From Maritalea mobilis (lineage in GTDB: Bacteria; Pseudomonadota; Alphaproteobacteria; Rhodobacterales; Rhodobacteraceae), in NCBI RefSeq assembly GCF_019800885.1, contig NZ_JAHVKE010000001.1, positions 124,001 to 188,000 on the forward strand: DNA of 64,000 nt, read 5' to 3'. The notes below the pieces were generated by a model that was not told where the DNA came from, did no database searches, and worked only from the letters and a program-made list of their open reading frames with translations. The number at the start of each line of letters is the position of its first letter. The first letter of the stretch is position 1. Both the position numbers and the translations under genes were made by a program. Positions 17,701 through 26,214 of the stretch are shown here, piece after piece.

Positions 17701-18471
17701 TTACCCGCGCGCCTGCTCGTGCTCGTAGCGCAGGCGGGCGATCTCCTCGTTCTTCTCCGACTTGCGCTGTGCCTGCAGCGCCTCTTCGACGAAGCTGAGA
17801 TGTTCCACCACGGCGGCGCGGGCGGCCTGTGGATCGCGCGCCTGAAGCGCGGCGTTGATCGCGCGGTGATGTTCCAGCAGCAGGTCGCGCGTGGTGCGGT
17901 TCTTGAACATGACCTGACGGTTGAAGAACACGCCCTCGCGCAGGAGGTCGAAGATCGAGCGCATCATGTGCAGCAGGATCACGTTATGCGAGGCCTCGAG
18001 GATGGCGAGGTGGAACTCGGCATCCAGCTCGGCCTCGTCCGACGGGTTCCGCTTGGAATGGGCGGCTTCCATCTTGCGAAAGATCGTGTCGATCACCTTG
18101 AGGTCGGTGTCCGAGCCGTGGATCGCGGCGCGTTCGGCCGCGATGGATTCGAGGTCGCGGCGAAAGGCGATGTAGTCGAAGACCGCCTCTTCGTGCTGCG
18201 CGAACAGCCGGATCAGGGCGGGGGAGAAGGCCGAGCCGAGCACATCGGCCACGTAGATGCCCGCGCCCGCGCGCGTCGACAGAAGCCCGCGGTCCTGCAA
18301 CTCCGCGATGGCCTCGCGCAGGGACGGACGCGATACGCCGAGGCGTTCCGACAGTTCCCGCTCGGACGGCAGGCGTTCACCCGGGCGCAGGATGCCGCGC
18401 AGGATCAGTTGCTCGATCTGGCGCACGACGCTGTGCGACAGTTTCTCGGCCTCGATGCGCTGAAACGGCAT
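17701..18471 (-). CDS. GntR-family regulator, FadR/FCD type
   Basis: A 256-aa transcription factor. The N-terminal winged helix contains [34 protein letters not shown]-type elements (here [20 protein letters not shown]) and the C-terminal FCD all-helical domain has ligand/metal histidines ([31 protein letters not shown]). FCD regulators sense small carboxylates such as lactate, glycolate or uronates. A GGTC-N9-GACC palindrome lies 27 bases upstream of its start, consistent with autoregulation. It may control the neighbouring enolase-family and dehydrogenase genes. Confidence 0.9.
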   Translation of the reverse strand: [256 protein letters not shown]

Positions 18472-18497
18472 GACGCGGCCCCTCCCTCCCTCGTATT

Positions 18498-18514
18498 GGT
18501 CAGGGATTATGACC
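18498..18514. promoter_or_regulatory. Candidate FadR-type operator (GGTC-N9-GACC)
   Basis: The inverted repeat TTGGTC...GACCGC resembles GntR/FCD operators, whose typical form is TGGTC-N-GACCA. It sits directly ahead of the GntR gene. Confidence 0.45.
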
Positions 18515-18576
18515 GCATTGCCGCGCAAGTCCAGCGTTCACCGGGCCTGCGCGGTTGGAATTCCGACCTGCGCCTC

Positions 18577-19236
18577 TCAGCCGCGCGGGCGGATGATGAC
18601 CTCGACCCGGCGGTTCTGCTGCCGGCCCTCGGGGGTGAGGTTCGACGCGACAGGCTCGCTCTCGCCACGGCCATAGCTGCGGACCCGTGCGGGCGCGACG
18701 CCTTCTTCGAGCAGGACGCCGGCCACCGCGCTGGCGCGCCGGGCCGAAAGGTCCTGGTTGTATTCGGCCGACCCGGTGTTGTCGGTATGGCCGACCACAT
18801 CCACGGTCGTGTCGGGATATTGCTGCAGGTTGCGGGCCAGTGCGCGCAGATCGGCCTGAAGCCCGGCCCGGATCGCCGCCGAGTCGATGTCGAAGAGGAT
18901 GCCCTCGGGCATCGTCACGATCAGTTCCTCGCCGGTATTCTCGATGGCGATGCGGTCATTGGCCATGGCCGCGCGCAGGTCGCGCGCCTGACGGTCGAGG
19001 GCCGCGCCGATGGCCCCGCCCGCCAGCGCACCGGCGGCGGCGCCGATGACGGCATTGCGGCCACGGTTGTCGTCATCGGCGGTCGCGCCGAAGAAGGCGC
19101 CCAGCATGCCGCCGATCACTGCCCCGTCGCGGGTGCGGTTGGCATTGGGGTCCTGCACGGTGTTGGAGACGCAGCCGGTCAGCACCAGCGTCGCGGCGGT
19201 GAAGACGGCAATCGGGGTCTTGGACAGAAGGGTCAT
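18577..19236 (-). CDS. OmpA-family outer-membrane lipoprotein
   Basis: A 219-aa lipoprotein: lipobox LTGC with Cys22, then a glycine-zipper segment (DGAVIGGMLGAFFGA, GAAAGALAGGAIGAAL) that may insert in or span the membrane, and a C-terminal OmpA peptidoglycan-binding domain (VDVVGHTDNTGSAEYNQDLS, RRASAV, YGRGESEP, NRRVEV). It resembles YiaD. It anchors the outer membrane to peptidoglycan. ATG 19236 was chosen because it starts the signal sequence; an upstream ATG at 19257 adds seven residues. It is transcribed away from the ada-like gene side. Confidence 0.92.
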   Translation of the reverse strand: MTLLSKTPIAVFTAATLVLTGCVSNTVQDPNANRTRDGAVIGGMLGAFFGATADDDNRGRNAVIGAAAGALAGGAIGAALDRQARDLRAAMANDRIAIENTGEELIVTMPEGILFDIDSAAIRAGLQADLRALARNLQQYPDTTVDVVGHTDNTGSAEYNQDLSARRASAVAGVLLEEGVAPARVRSYGRGESEPVASNLTPEGRQQNRRVEVIIRPRG

Positions 19237-19381
19237 GCGAAAATCCTGCTCTGGCACGTTATTTTGGGGCCGCAGCGGTGTCGCGCGGCCGGATTGGCTT
19301 CAGATATAACATCGCTCGGGCGGCTGCGCAGGGGGAAAAACGTGTTTGGCGAAAACCCGCGCAAGCGGTCCGGGCGCGGGA

Positions 19382-20251
19382 TCAGTCCGGTGCACTGCCC
19401 GCTTCCGCGCTCGCCGTCTCCCACGCCAGCATGGCGCGTTTGACCGGCAGGCCCCAGTGATAGCCGCCCAAACCGCCTGATTTGCGCAGCGCGCGGTGGC
19501 AGGGGATCAGCCAGCTGATCGGGTTGCGCCCCACCGCCGTGCCCACGGCACGCACCGCCTTGGGCCGCCCGATGGCGCGGGCGATCTCGGAATAGGTGGT
19601 GACATGGCCCGAGGGAACCGACAGCAGCGCCTCCCACACCTTGATCTGGAAGGGCGCGCCGATCAGGGCCAGCTTCACGTCGCCCCCCGTGGCGCCGAAG
19701 GCGGCCTCGGCCCACGGCGCGAGGACGGCAGGGTCCTTGAGATAGGTCGCTTCGGGCCAGCGCGACATCAGGTCGGCCAGCGCGGCGGCCTCGCCCGTCT
19801 CGGCGGTGAAGCCGATGCCGCAGATCCCGCGCTCCGTGCCCATGACGATGGCCGGACCGAAGGGGCTGTCGAACAGGCCCCAACGGATCGTCAGGCCCGC
19901 GCCCCTGGCGGCATAGGTGCCGGGGCTCATCGCCTCCCATGTCAGGAACAGGTCATGCAGCCGCCCGCCGCCCGAAAGGCCCGTTTCCGCGACCGTATCC
20001 AGCACCGTGTGACGCTCGGCCAGCAGGCGCTTGGCATGGTCCAGCGTCAGGTATTGCTGGTAACGCTTGGGGCTGACCCCGGCAAAGCGCGAAAACACCC
20101 GCTGCAAATGCGCGGGGCTTAGGCCGATCTCTCGCGCCAACTCCTCCAGCGTCGGGCCGGGGGGCGGGGCGGCGTCGATGGCGTCCAGCGCACGGCGCAC
20201 GATGTGGAAATGATAGGCCATCTCGGGGGCGTCGGGGGCAAGCTCGGTCAT
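19382..20251 (-). CDS. Ada-like AraC/methylated-DNA-cysteine methyltransferase
   Basis: A 289-aa fusion of an AraC-type helix-turn-helix (about residues 15-115: LSPAHLQRVFSRFAGVSPKRY) and an O6-alkylguanine-DNA alkyltransferase domain (about 120-285) with acceptor Cys251 in IPCHR, preceded by FQIKVWEALL and VPSGHVTTYSEIA. The N-terminal zinc/methylphosphotriester domain of E. coli Ada is missing, so how it senses damage is unclear; it may serve mainly as repair enzyme and autoregulator. It is divergent from nth, another DNA-repair gene. Confidence 0.92.
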   Translation of the reverse strand: MTELAPDAPEMAYHFHIVRRALDAIDAAPPPGPTLEELAREIGLSPAHLQRVFSRFAGVSPKRYQQYLTLDHAKRLLAERHTVLDTVAETGLSGGGRLHDLFLTWEAMSPGTYAARGAGLTIRWGLFDSPFGPAIVMGTERGICGIGFTAETGEAAALADLMSRWPEATYLKDPAVLAPWAEAAFGATGGDVKLALIGAPFQIKVWEALLSVPSGHVTTYSEIARAIGRPKAVRAVGTAVGRNPISWLIPCHRALRKSGGLGGYHWGLPVKRAMLAWETASAEAGSAPD

Positions 20252-20361
20252 TGCGTCTCTCCTGTCTTGCCCCAATCTAGGCGCGGCCCGTCCCGCCCGC
20301 GACCCGCTTCTTGCGCCAAAGCGTCCCTTGTAGCTCGTCCCGGCAAGCGGCATTAGGGGGC

Positions 20362-21054
20362 ATGGCCAAGCAACTGCCCTACCGCACGATGCACGAGATC
20401 TTCACCCGGTTCCACGCCGCCGAGCCGGAACCGAAGGGAGAGCTCAACCACGTCAACGCTTACACGCTGGTCGTGGCCGTGGCACTCAGCGCGCAGGCGA
20501 CGGATGCGGGCGTGAACAAGGCCACCGAAAAGCTGTTCCAGATCGCCGACACACCGGAAAAGATGCTGGAATTGGGCGAAGAGGGGCTGATCGAGCATAT
20601 CAAGACGATTGGCCTGTTCCGCAACAAGGCCAAGAACGTCATCAAGCTGAGCCGTATCCTCGTCGAGGATTACGGCGGCGAGGTGCCGTCGAGCCGCGCG
20701 GCGCTGCAATCGCTGCCGGGGGTGGGGCGCAAGACCGCCAACGTGGTGCTGAACATGTGGTGGCACTACCCCGCGCAGGCCGTCGATACGCATATCTTCC
20801 GCGTCGGCAACCGCACCGGGATCGCGCCGGGCAAGGACGTGGACGCCGTCGAGCGCGCCATCGAGGATAACGTCCCGGCCGAGTTCCAGCTTCACGCCCA
20901 TCACTGGCTGATCCTGCACGGGCGCTACACCTGCGTCGCGCGCAAGCCGAAATGCCCCGCCTGCCTGATCCGCGACCTCTGCCCCTTCGAGGAGAAGACG
21001 GTCGAACCCGCCCCGAAACGCCCGCGTGCGAAAAAAGGACAAGACCTGACATGA
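20362..21054 (+). CDS. nth: Endonuclease III
   Basis: A 230-aa DNA glycosylase/AP lyase for oxidised pyrimidines. The helix-hairpin-helix LPGVGRKTANVVL contains catalytic Lys124, Asp142 is in VDTHIFRV, and the 4Fe-4S cysteines are Cys191-x6-Cys198-x2-Cys201-x5-Cys207. ATG 20362 follows AGGGGGC and gives the usual N-terminus; the 17 codons before it are not family-like. Its TGA overlaps the next gene's ATG. Confidence 0.96.
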   Translation: MAKQLPYRTMHEIFTRFHAAEPEPKGELNHVNAYTLVVAVALSAQATDAGVNKATEKLFQIADTPEKMLELGEEGLIEHIKTIGLFRNKAKNVIKLSRILVEDYGGEVPSSRAALQSLPGVGRKTANVVLNMWWHYPAQAVDTHIFRVGNRTGIAPGKDVDAVERAIEDNVPAEFQLHAHHWLILHGRYTCVARKPKCPACLIRDLCPFEEKTVEPAPKRPRAKKGQDLT

Positions 21055-22043
21055 CCCAAGACTACGACCTCGTCGGCATCGGAAACGCCATTGTCGACGT
21101 GATTTCCCATGGCGATGACAGTTTCCTCGAGAACATGGGCATCCAGAAGGGGATCATGCAGCTGGTCGACCGCGAGCGGGCGGAACTGCTGTACGCGTCG
21201 ATGAATGACCGGGTGCAGGCCCCGGGCGGGTCGGTGGCCAACACGGTCGCGGGCGCGGGTACGCTGGGGCTGAAGACTGCCTTTCTTGGCAAGGTCAAGG
21301 ACGACGCGCTTGGCCGTTTCTACGCGACAGGGATGGAAGAGGGCGGCACCGCGTTCCCGAACCCGCCGGCCCCCGAGGCGGAGGCACCCACCTCGCGTTC
21401 GATGATTTTCGTGTCGCCCGATGGCGAGCGGTCGATGAACACCTATCTCGGCGCGGGCGCGGATTTCGACGAGGGGGACGTGGATGCAAGCGTGGCCGCG
21501 AATGCCCGCTGGCTGTTCCTGGAGGGGTATCTCTACGACAAGCCCGAGGGGAAAACCGCCTTCACCGCCGCCGCCGATCATTGCCGCAAGGGCGGGGGCA
21601 AGGTGGGCATCACGCTCAGCGATCCGTTCTGCGTCGACCGCCACCGCGCCGATTTCCTGCACCTGATCGAGGGGCAGATGGATTACGTGATCGGCAATCA
21701 CCAGGAATGGCTGGCGCTCTATGAAACCGACGATCTGGACGCCGCGCTGGCGCAGGCCGCCACGATCTGTGACATCGTCGTCTGCACCCATTCCGGCGAG
21801 CCGGTGAAGATCCTGCGCGGGGCGGCCCGCGTCGAGATCCCGGTCGAGACGATCACCCCGGTCGACGCGACCGGCGCGGGCGACCAGTTCGCCGCCGGGT
21901 TCCTCTACGGCATGGCCACGGGGCAGGAGATCGAGATGGCGGGCCGCATGGGCGTCGCTGCCGCCTCCGAGGTGATCCGCCATGTCGGCCCACGCCCCAA
22001 GCGCCCGCTGAGCGAGGTCTTCGCGGCGCAAGGTCTGATCTGA
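21051..22043 (+). CDS. PfkB-family carbohydrate/nucleoside kinase (adenosine kinase-like)
   Basis: A 330-aa ribokinase-fold enzyme. The N-terminal signature GGSVANTVAGAGTLG and C-terminal DATGAGDQFAAGFLYG with catalytic Asp are intact. Sequence features (YDLVGIGNAIVDV, VSPDGERSMNTYLGA) fit the adenosine kinase-like subgroup common in alphaproteobacteria. It starts inside the nth stop (ATGA), so translation is coupled to a DNA-repair gene; a nucleoside-salvage link is only inference. Confidence 0.9.
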   Translation: MTQDYDLVGIGNAIVDVISHGDDSFLENMGIQKGIMQLVDRERAELLYASMNDRVQAPGGSVANTVAGAGTLGLKTAFLGKVKDDALGRFYATGMEEGGTAFPNPPAPEAEAPTSRSMIFVSPDGERSMNTYLGAGADFDEGDVDASVAANARWLFLEGYLYDKPEGKTAFTAAADHCRKGGGKVGITLSDPFCVDRHRADFLHLIEGQMDYVIGNHQEWLALYETDDLDAALAQAATICDIVVCTHSGEPVKILRGAARVEIPVETITPVDATGAGDQFAAGFLYGMATGQEIEMAGRMGVAAASEVIRHVGPRPKRPLSEVFAAQGLI

Positions 22044-22220
22044 CGTAGCGCCGCGCTGCGGTCCGGTTTCCGCAAGGATCCGCCCCGGATTGCTGGGGAG
22101 ATCCGGCCTCGGTCCGGGGCCGGTTGCCGGATCTGTCACGAAAGGTTCACGGGCCTCGGTCAAACGGGGGCGCACAATCCAACCCTTTCCGGACGGGGCG
22201 CGCTTCGCTAACAAGGTGCA

Positions 22221-22260
22221 GGCGGTCGCAGGACCGCCACCCCGTTTTGCATTTTTTCGA
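22221..22260 (+). terminator. Possible terminator GGCGGTC-GCAG-GACCGCC with T-run
   Basis: A 7-bp perfect stem lies 18 bases ahead of ATTTTTT, far (about 180 bases) past the kinase stop. It could also be leader structure of the next gene. The rest of the 234-base gap shows no gene. Confidence 0.35.
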
Positions 22261-22277
22261 GCGCCTTTCACCATTTC

Positions 22278-23024
22278 ATGACCGATCCCTTTTACCTGAC
22301 GGCTATCCTTGGCTGTGGCCTCATGCTCAAGATCGCGGGTTTCGCGGTGCGCGACGAGCTGGTGCTGCGTATCCTTGTCGCGACGGGGATCTGCTGCGAT
22401 GTCCTGTTCTACGCGCTGCGACCCGAGCCGATCCTGCAATCGGTGCTGGCCAACCTGTCGCTTGTCACCGTCAACGTGATCCTGATCCTGCTGATCCTGA
22501 TCGAGCGCACGACTTGGCGCATGAGCGCCGAAGACCGGGCGCTGTTGCGGCATTTCCCGACGCTGACACCGGGGCAGTTCCGCCGCATCGCCAGGATCAT
22601 GGAGCGCGAGACCGTGGGGCGTGACACGCCGCTGGCGCTGGAGGGCAAGCCGGTCGAGAACCTGATGCTGGTCTTCTCCGACCGGATCGAGATCTCCAAA
22701 CAGGGCCGGAGCTTTCCCATCGGCGGCCCGGCCTTCGTGGGCGAGATCGCGTTCCTGACCGGTAACCCGTCCTCGGCCGATGTGCGTTTGCCCGAGGGCG
22801 GAACCGTCATTCGCCTGCCGATCGAGCCACTGAAGGCGATGATGGCCCGCAAACCCGCGCTGAACAACGCGATGGTGGCGCTGTTCGGGCAGGAATTGGC
22901 GCGCAAGGTCGCCGACAGCGTGCCTATGGATCGCGCGTCACAGACCCGCTCGGTGGTCGGACAGGGCCCCACGCATGACACCATTCCGGCGATCGATCCC
23001 GAAAGCCAAGCCGGCACGAGTTGA
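22278..23024 (+). CDS. Membrane-anchored cyclic-nucleotide-binding protein (Popeye/Crp-like)
   Basis: A 248-aa protein with three N-terminal membrane segments (about residues 5-75, ending VILILLILIERTTW) followed by a cytoplasmic cNMP-binding beta-roll (about 85-215): LALEGKPVENLMLVFSDRIEI, FVGEIAFLTGNPSSADVRL with the phosphate-cassette-like GEIAFLTGNPSSA, then a helical end. There is no DNA-binding domain. The typical phosphate-binding Arg is replaced in position by Ser-Ser-Ala, so ligand specificity is uncertain. The very next gene on the strand encodes a class III cyclase, suggesting a receptor for its product. The C-terminal tail is polar and likely disordered. Confidence 0.8.
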   Translation: MTDPFYLTAILGCGLMLKIAGFAVRDELVLRILVATGICCDVLFYALRPEPILQSVLANLSLVTVNVILILLILIERTTWRMSAEDRALLRHFPTLTPGQFRRIARIMERETVGRDTPLALEGKPVENLMLVFSDRIEISKQGRSFPIGGPAFVGEIAFLTGNPSSADVRLPEGGTVIRLPIEPLKAMMARKPALNNAMVALFGQELARKVADSVPMDRASQTRSVVGQGPTHDTIPAIDPESQAGTS

Positions 23025-23160
23025 TCAGCGCAAGCCTGTGGGGCGCGCAGCAATTGCGCGCGTTCCGAAAATCGACGACGATCCAGACCAGTACAGGTAG
23101 TCGAGAGGGCCCGCGCGTGCCGCGATCCGAGGAATGTCTTGCCACGGGCGCGTCCCCGCC

Positions 23161-25365
23161 ATGAGGCGCGCGACCCTTCTTCTCGGGCTTGGCCTGACGG
23201 CGTTGATGCTGCTTCTGGCCGCCGTGTCGCCCCTGATCCTCGACCGCGCGCGCGACGCGGTGTTCGACGGCTACCAGCGTGCCAGCCCGCGCGCCTATGA
23301 TCCGCAGGCCCCGGTTCATATCGTGGATATCGACGAGGCCGCCCTCGACCTCTACGGACAATGGCCCTGGCCGCGCAGCTACATGGCCGCGCTGACCGAC
23401 CGGCTGTTCGAGCATGGCGCGGCGGCGGTCGGGTTCGACGTGCTGTTCCCCGAACCGGACCGCACCTCGCCCGAGCGGATCGCCGAAAGCTGGGGCCGGT
23501 TTGCCGAGGGTATTCCGCCGATCCTGCCAGACCTCGGTCTTGCGCCGCATGACGACCGCTTTGCCGCGGCCATCGCGGGGCGTCCGGTGGTCCTCTCCAT
23601 CGCGGGCGCGGTGGACGGGGGGCTGCCTGCCGCCAAGGCCGGGGTCGCCGTGACGGGCGAGGTGCCGCCGGGGCTGGCCAGCTATCCGGCGGCGGTCGAG
23701 AACCTGCCCGCGCTGACCGAGGCCGCGACCGGGCTCGGCATGGTCAGCCTTGGGCGCAACGAGGACGGGATCACCCGCAGCGTGCCGATGGTCACGCGGG
23801 TGGGCGAGGCGCTCATCCCCTCGCTTTCGGCGGAACTCCTGCGGGTCGCGCAAGGCGCGGGCGGTCATATCCTGCGTACGACCGAGGCTTCGGGCGAGGT
23901 GTCGGGCGGCACGGTGGCCGCGACCGAGATGCGGACCGGGGCCTTGATCTACCCGGTCGAGGCCGATGGCCGGTTCCGCATCCATTTCGCCGGGCGTCAG
24001 GCCGAACGCGTGACCCCCGCCGCCGAGCTGTTGGAGGCGGAGGGGCTGGACCCGGATTTGCAGGCGCGGCTGGCGGGGCGGATCGTGCTGGTCGGCTCCT
24101 CGGCGCAGGGGTTGTTCGACATCCGCACCACGCCGCTGGACGGGCAGATTGCCGGGGTGACCCTTCATGCCGAGATCATCGAACAGATCGTGTCGGGCCG
24201 GTTCCTGACGCGGCCCGACTGGATGTTCGGCCTTGAGATCGTGGTGATCGTGCTGATCGGCGCGGCGCTGACGCTGCTGCAATTGCGCGAACACCCGGTG
24301 GCGGGGCTGTTCGCGGCGATGGGGCTGGCGGCGGCGGCGATCCTTGGAGGGCTTTGGGCGTTTTCGGCGGGCTACCTGTTCAACCCGGTCTTGCCGGTCC
24401 TGACGGCGGCGGCTGTCTACGTGCCGGGCACGACCCTGGGCTTCATGGCGAAGGAGCGGGCGCGGCGCACGATCCGCAGCCGCTTTGCCTATTTCCTGCC
24501 GCCCGAACTGATCGGCCGGATCGAGGCCAACCCCGAGGCGGCCCTGACCCCGGAAGGCGCCGAGCGCGACCTGTCGGTGATGTTCGTGGACATGCGCGGC
24601 TTCTCGACCGTGACCGAGGGCATGGACCCCGCCCGCGTCGTGACGCTGGTCAACACCTACCTGTCAGCCGTCGCCGAGGCGCTGGTCGATCGCGGCGCGA
24701 CCATCGACAAGTTCATGGGCGACGCGGTCATGGCCTTCTGGAACGCCCCCATCGCGCGCGAGGATCACGCCGAGGCGGCGCTTGGCGCGATCTTCGCCGT
24801 GGAGGAGGCCGCTGCCGAGGCGAACGCGGTGTTGCACGCCGAGGGGTTGCCGCCCGTGTCGGTGGGGATCGGGGTGAATACCGGCCCCGCCTCGGTCGGG
24901 CTGATGGGTTCGCGCGACCGGCTTTCCTATACCTGCATCGGGGACAGCGTGACGTTGGCCGCGCGGCTGGAGGGGTTGACCCGGCAATACGGGGTGGCCG
25001 CTTGCGTCGGGCCGGATACGGCGGCGGCGGCAAGGCAGGGGGCGGCCGCGGGGCTGGTGGCCATCCCGCTCGACCTGATCGCGGTCAAGGGGTTCGCCAA
25101 TGCGGTCGAGGTCTCGACCATCCTGCCGGCCGGGTCGGCGGAGGTGGAGGCCTTTGCCCGCACGCTGCAGGAGGCGCGCGGCGATTACCTGGCGCGCAAC
25201 TGGGCGCGGGCCGAGGAAAGCTTTGCCGCGCTGGCCGAAATGCAGGTCGCGTTCTGCGACACGACCCTGCTGGCGCGGCTCTACCTCGACCGGATCGAGG
25301 GGTTCTACCGCGCGCCGCCGCCAGCCGATTGGGCGGGCGAGGCGGTGGCCACGGCGAAACGCTGA
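23161..25365 (+). CDS. CHASE2-domain class III adenylate cyclase
   Basis: A 734-aa membrane cyclase. Order: an N-terminal membrane segment (about 5-25), a periplasmic CHASE2 sensor (about 30-340: VHIVDIDEAALDLYGQWPWPR, FDVLFPEPD, LVGSSAQGLFDIRTTPLDGQ), three membrane segments (about 350-430) and a class III catalytic domain (about 465-640). Metal Asp477 (MFVDMRGF), Asp521 (KFMGD) and substrate Lys517 point to ATP as substrate. The transition-state Asn of GDxVN is Thr598 here (GDSVTLAARLEG), an unusual change. Start ATG 23161 opens the first membrane helix; 23134 is also possible. It is convergent with the FecR gene. Confidence 0.93.
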   Translation: MRRATLLLGLGLTALMLLLAAVSPLILDRARDAVFDGYQRASPRAYDPQAPVHIVDIDEAALDLYGQWPWPRSYMAALTDRLFEHGAAAVGFDVLFPEPDRTSPERIAESWGRFAEGIPPILPDLGLAPHDDRFAAAIAGRPVVLSIAGAVDGGLPAAKAGVAVTGEVPPGLASYPAAVENLPALTEAATGLGMVSLGRNEDGITRSVPMVTRVGEALIPSLSAELLRVAQGAGGHILRTTEASGEVSGGTVAATEMRTGALIYPVEADGRFRIHFAGRQAERVTPAAELLEAEGLDPDLQARLAGRIVLVGSSAQGLFDIRTTPLDGQIAGVTLHAEIIEQIVSGRFLTRPDWMFGLEIVVIVLIGAALTLLQLREHPVAGLFAAMGLAAAAILGGLWAFSAGYLFNPVLPVLTAAAVYVPGTTLGFMAKERARRTIRSRFAYFLPPELIGRIEANPEAALTPEGAERDLSVMFVDMRGFSTVTEGMDPARVVTLVNTYLSAVAEALVDRGATIDKFMGDAVMAFWNAPIAREDHAEAALGAIFAVEEAAAEANAVLHAEGLPPVSVGIGVNTGPASVGLMGSRDRLSYTCIGDSVTLAARLEGLTRQYGVAACVGPDTAAAARQGAAAGLVAIPLDLIAVKGFANAVEVSTILPAGSAEVEAFARTLQEARGDYLARNWARAEESFAALAEMQVAFCDTTLLARLYLDRIEGFYRAPPPADWAGEAVATAKR

Positions 25366-25372
25366 AACGACG

Positions 25373-25402
25373 AACGCCCGCCGGATGGCGGGCGTTGCTT
25401 TC
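25373..25402. terminator. Terminator between the cyclase and FecR genes
   Basis: A perfect 10-bp stem AACGCCCGCC/GGCGGGCGTT with GGAT loop, followed by GCTTTCC on the plus strand, eight bases past the cyclase stop. Confidence 0.6.
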
Positions 25403-25421
25403 CTTGGGTCGGGTCCGGCGA

Positions 25422-26213
25422 TCAGCCTTCGAGGAAGTAGCCGCCGCCTTCGAAGAATTCCATGATCACGTCGATGTCGAAATCATCGTCGAAGATCTCG
25501 AGGTCGAACTCCTCGCCCCCCGTGGAAACGGGGCCACGGTCGGACGGGTTGGGATCGTTCACGCCGCTTCCCAGTGGCGACCCGCTGCCACCACGCGGCG
25601 CGCCGTCGATCAGTTGCAGGAGGAAGGCCAGGAACTCGGGCGCGACCTCGCCAAGATATCCTTCGGTCCCGAGAACGCCGCCTTGACGGCTGGTGCAACT
25701 CGTCCCGCCCGAGGCGGTGGCAAGGCACAGGCGCTCGCCGGCGATGAACACGGCATAGGTTGTCCCCCCCGATGCGAAGACGAGAACCGACGATCCGCGC
25801 ACGCCGATGGTGGCCGACGGCGTGACGATGGTGGCGGGCTCCTCGCGGCTGAGCGCGCCGCCGATGAAACGCAGCGCGCCTTCGGTCAGTTGCAGCCCCA
25901 TCTCGCCCGCGCCCTGGATGGGGTCGAACACGAACCGGTCCAGCACGATGGTCGTATTGGGTGCCAGCGACAGGGTGGATTGATCCGCGAACAGAAGCTG
26001 GCCACGCCCGGTGGCGGAACTCTGGACCGTCTCGTCGGCGACAAGGCCGCTGCCGAGCGCCAGGGTGCGGGTCGCGGCGCCCGGCGGCGTGCCGCGCAGC
26101 GTCGGTTCGGAGGAGGCAACCGTGCCGATCTGTTGCGCCACTGCGGGAAGCGCCAGCGAAGCGGCGAAAGCTGCGGTCAGGGCGGGGCGGGTGAGGCGTG
26201 TGAAGATGCTCAT
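25422..26213 (-). CDS. Secreted FecR-domain protein
   Basis: A 263-aa exported protein: signal peptide ending AVAQQ, then a FecR domain (about 35-165: GRGQLLFADQSTLSLAPNTTIVLDRF, TPSATIGVRGSSVLVF) and an acidic, low-complexity C-terminus (EEFDLEIFDDDFDIDVI) after a GSG/P-rich linker. There is no sigma-regulator membrane anchor, so it is not a FecR anti-sigma protein; FecR domains in this setting probably bind a cell-wall or surface ligand. It follows the TPR/barrel gene by one base, so they form an operon facing the cyclase. Confidence 0.87.
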   Translation of the reverse strand: MSIFTRLTRPALTAAFAASLALPAVAQQIGTVASSEPTLRGTPPGAATRTLALGSGLVADETVQSSATGRGQLLFADQSTLSLAPNTTIVLDRFVFDPIQGAGEMGLQLTEGALRFIGGALSREEPATIVTPSATIGVRGSSVLVFASGGTTYAVFIAGERLCLATASGGTSCTSRQGGVLGTEGYLGEVAPEFLAFLLQLIDGAPRGGSGSPLGSGVNDPNPSDRGPVSTGGEEFDLEIFDDDFDIDVIMEFFEGGGYFLEG

Positions 26214-26214
26214 C

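Noticed and set aside
25422-26213. FecR anti-sigma regulator of iron uptake
   Set aside because: It has a cleavable signal peptide and no N-terminal cytoplasmic domain or sigma factor neighbour.
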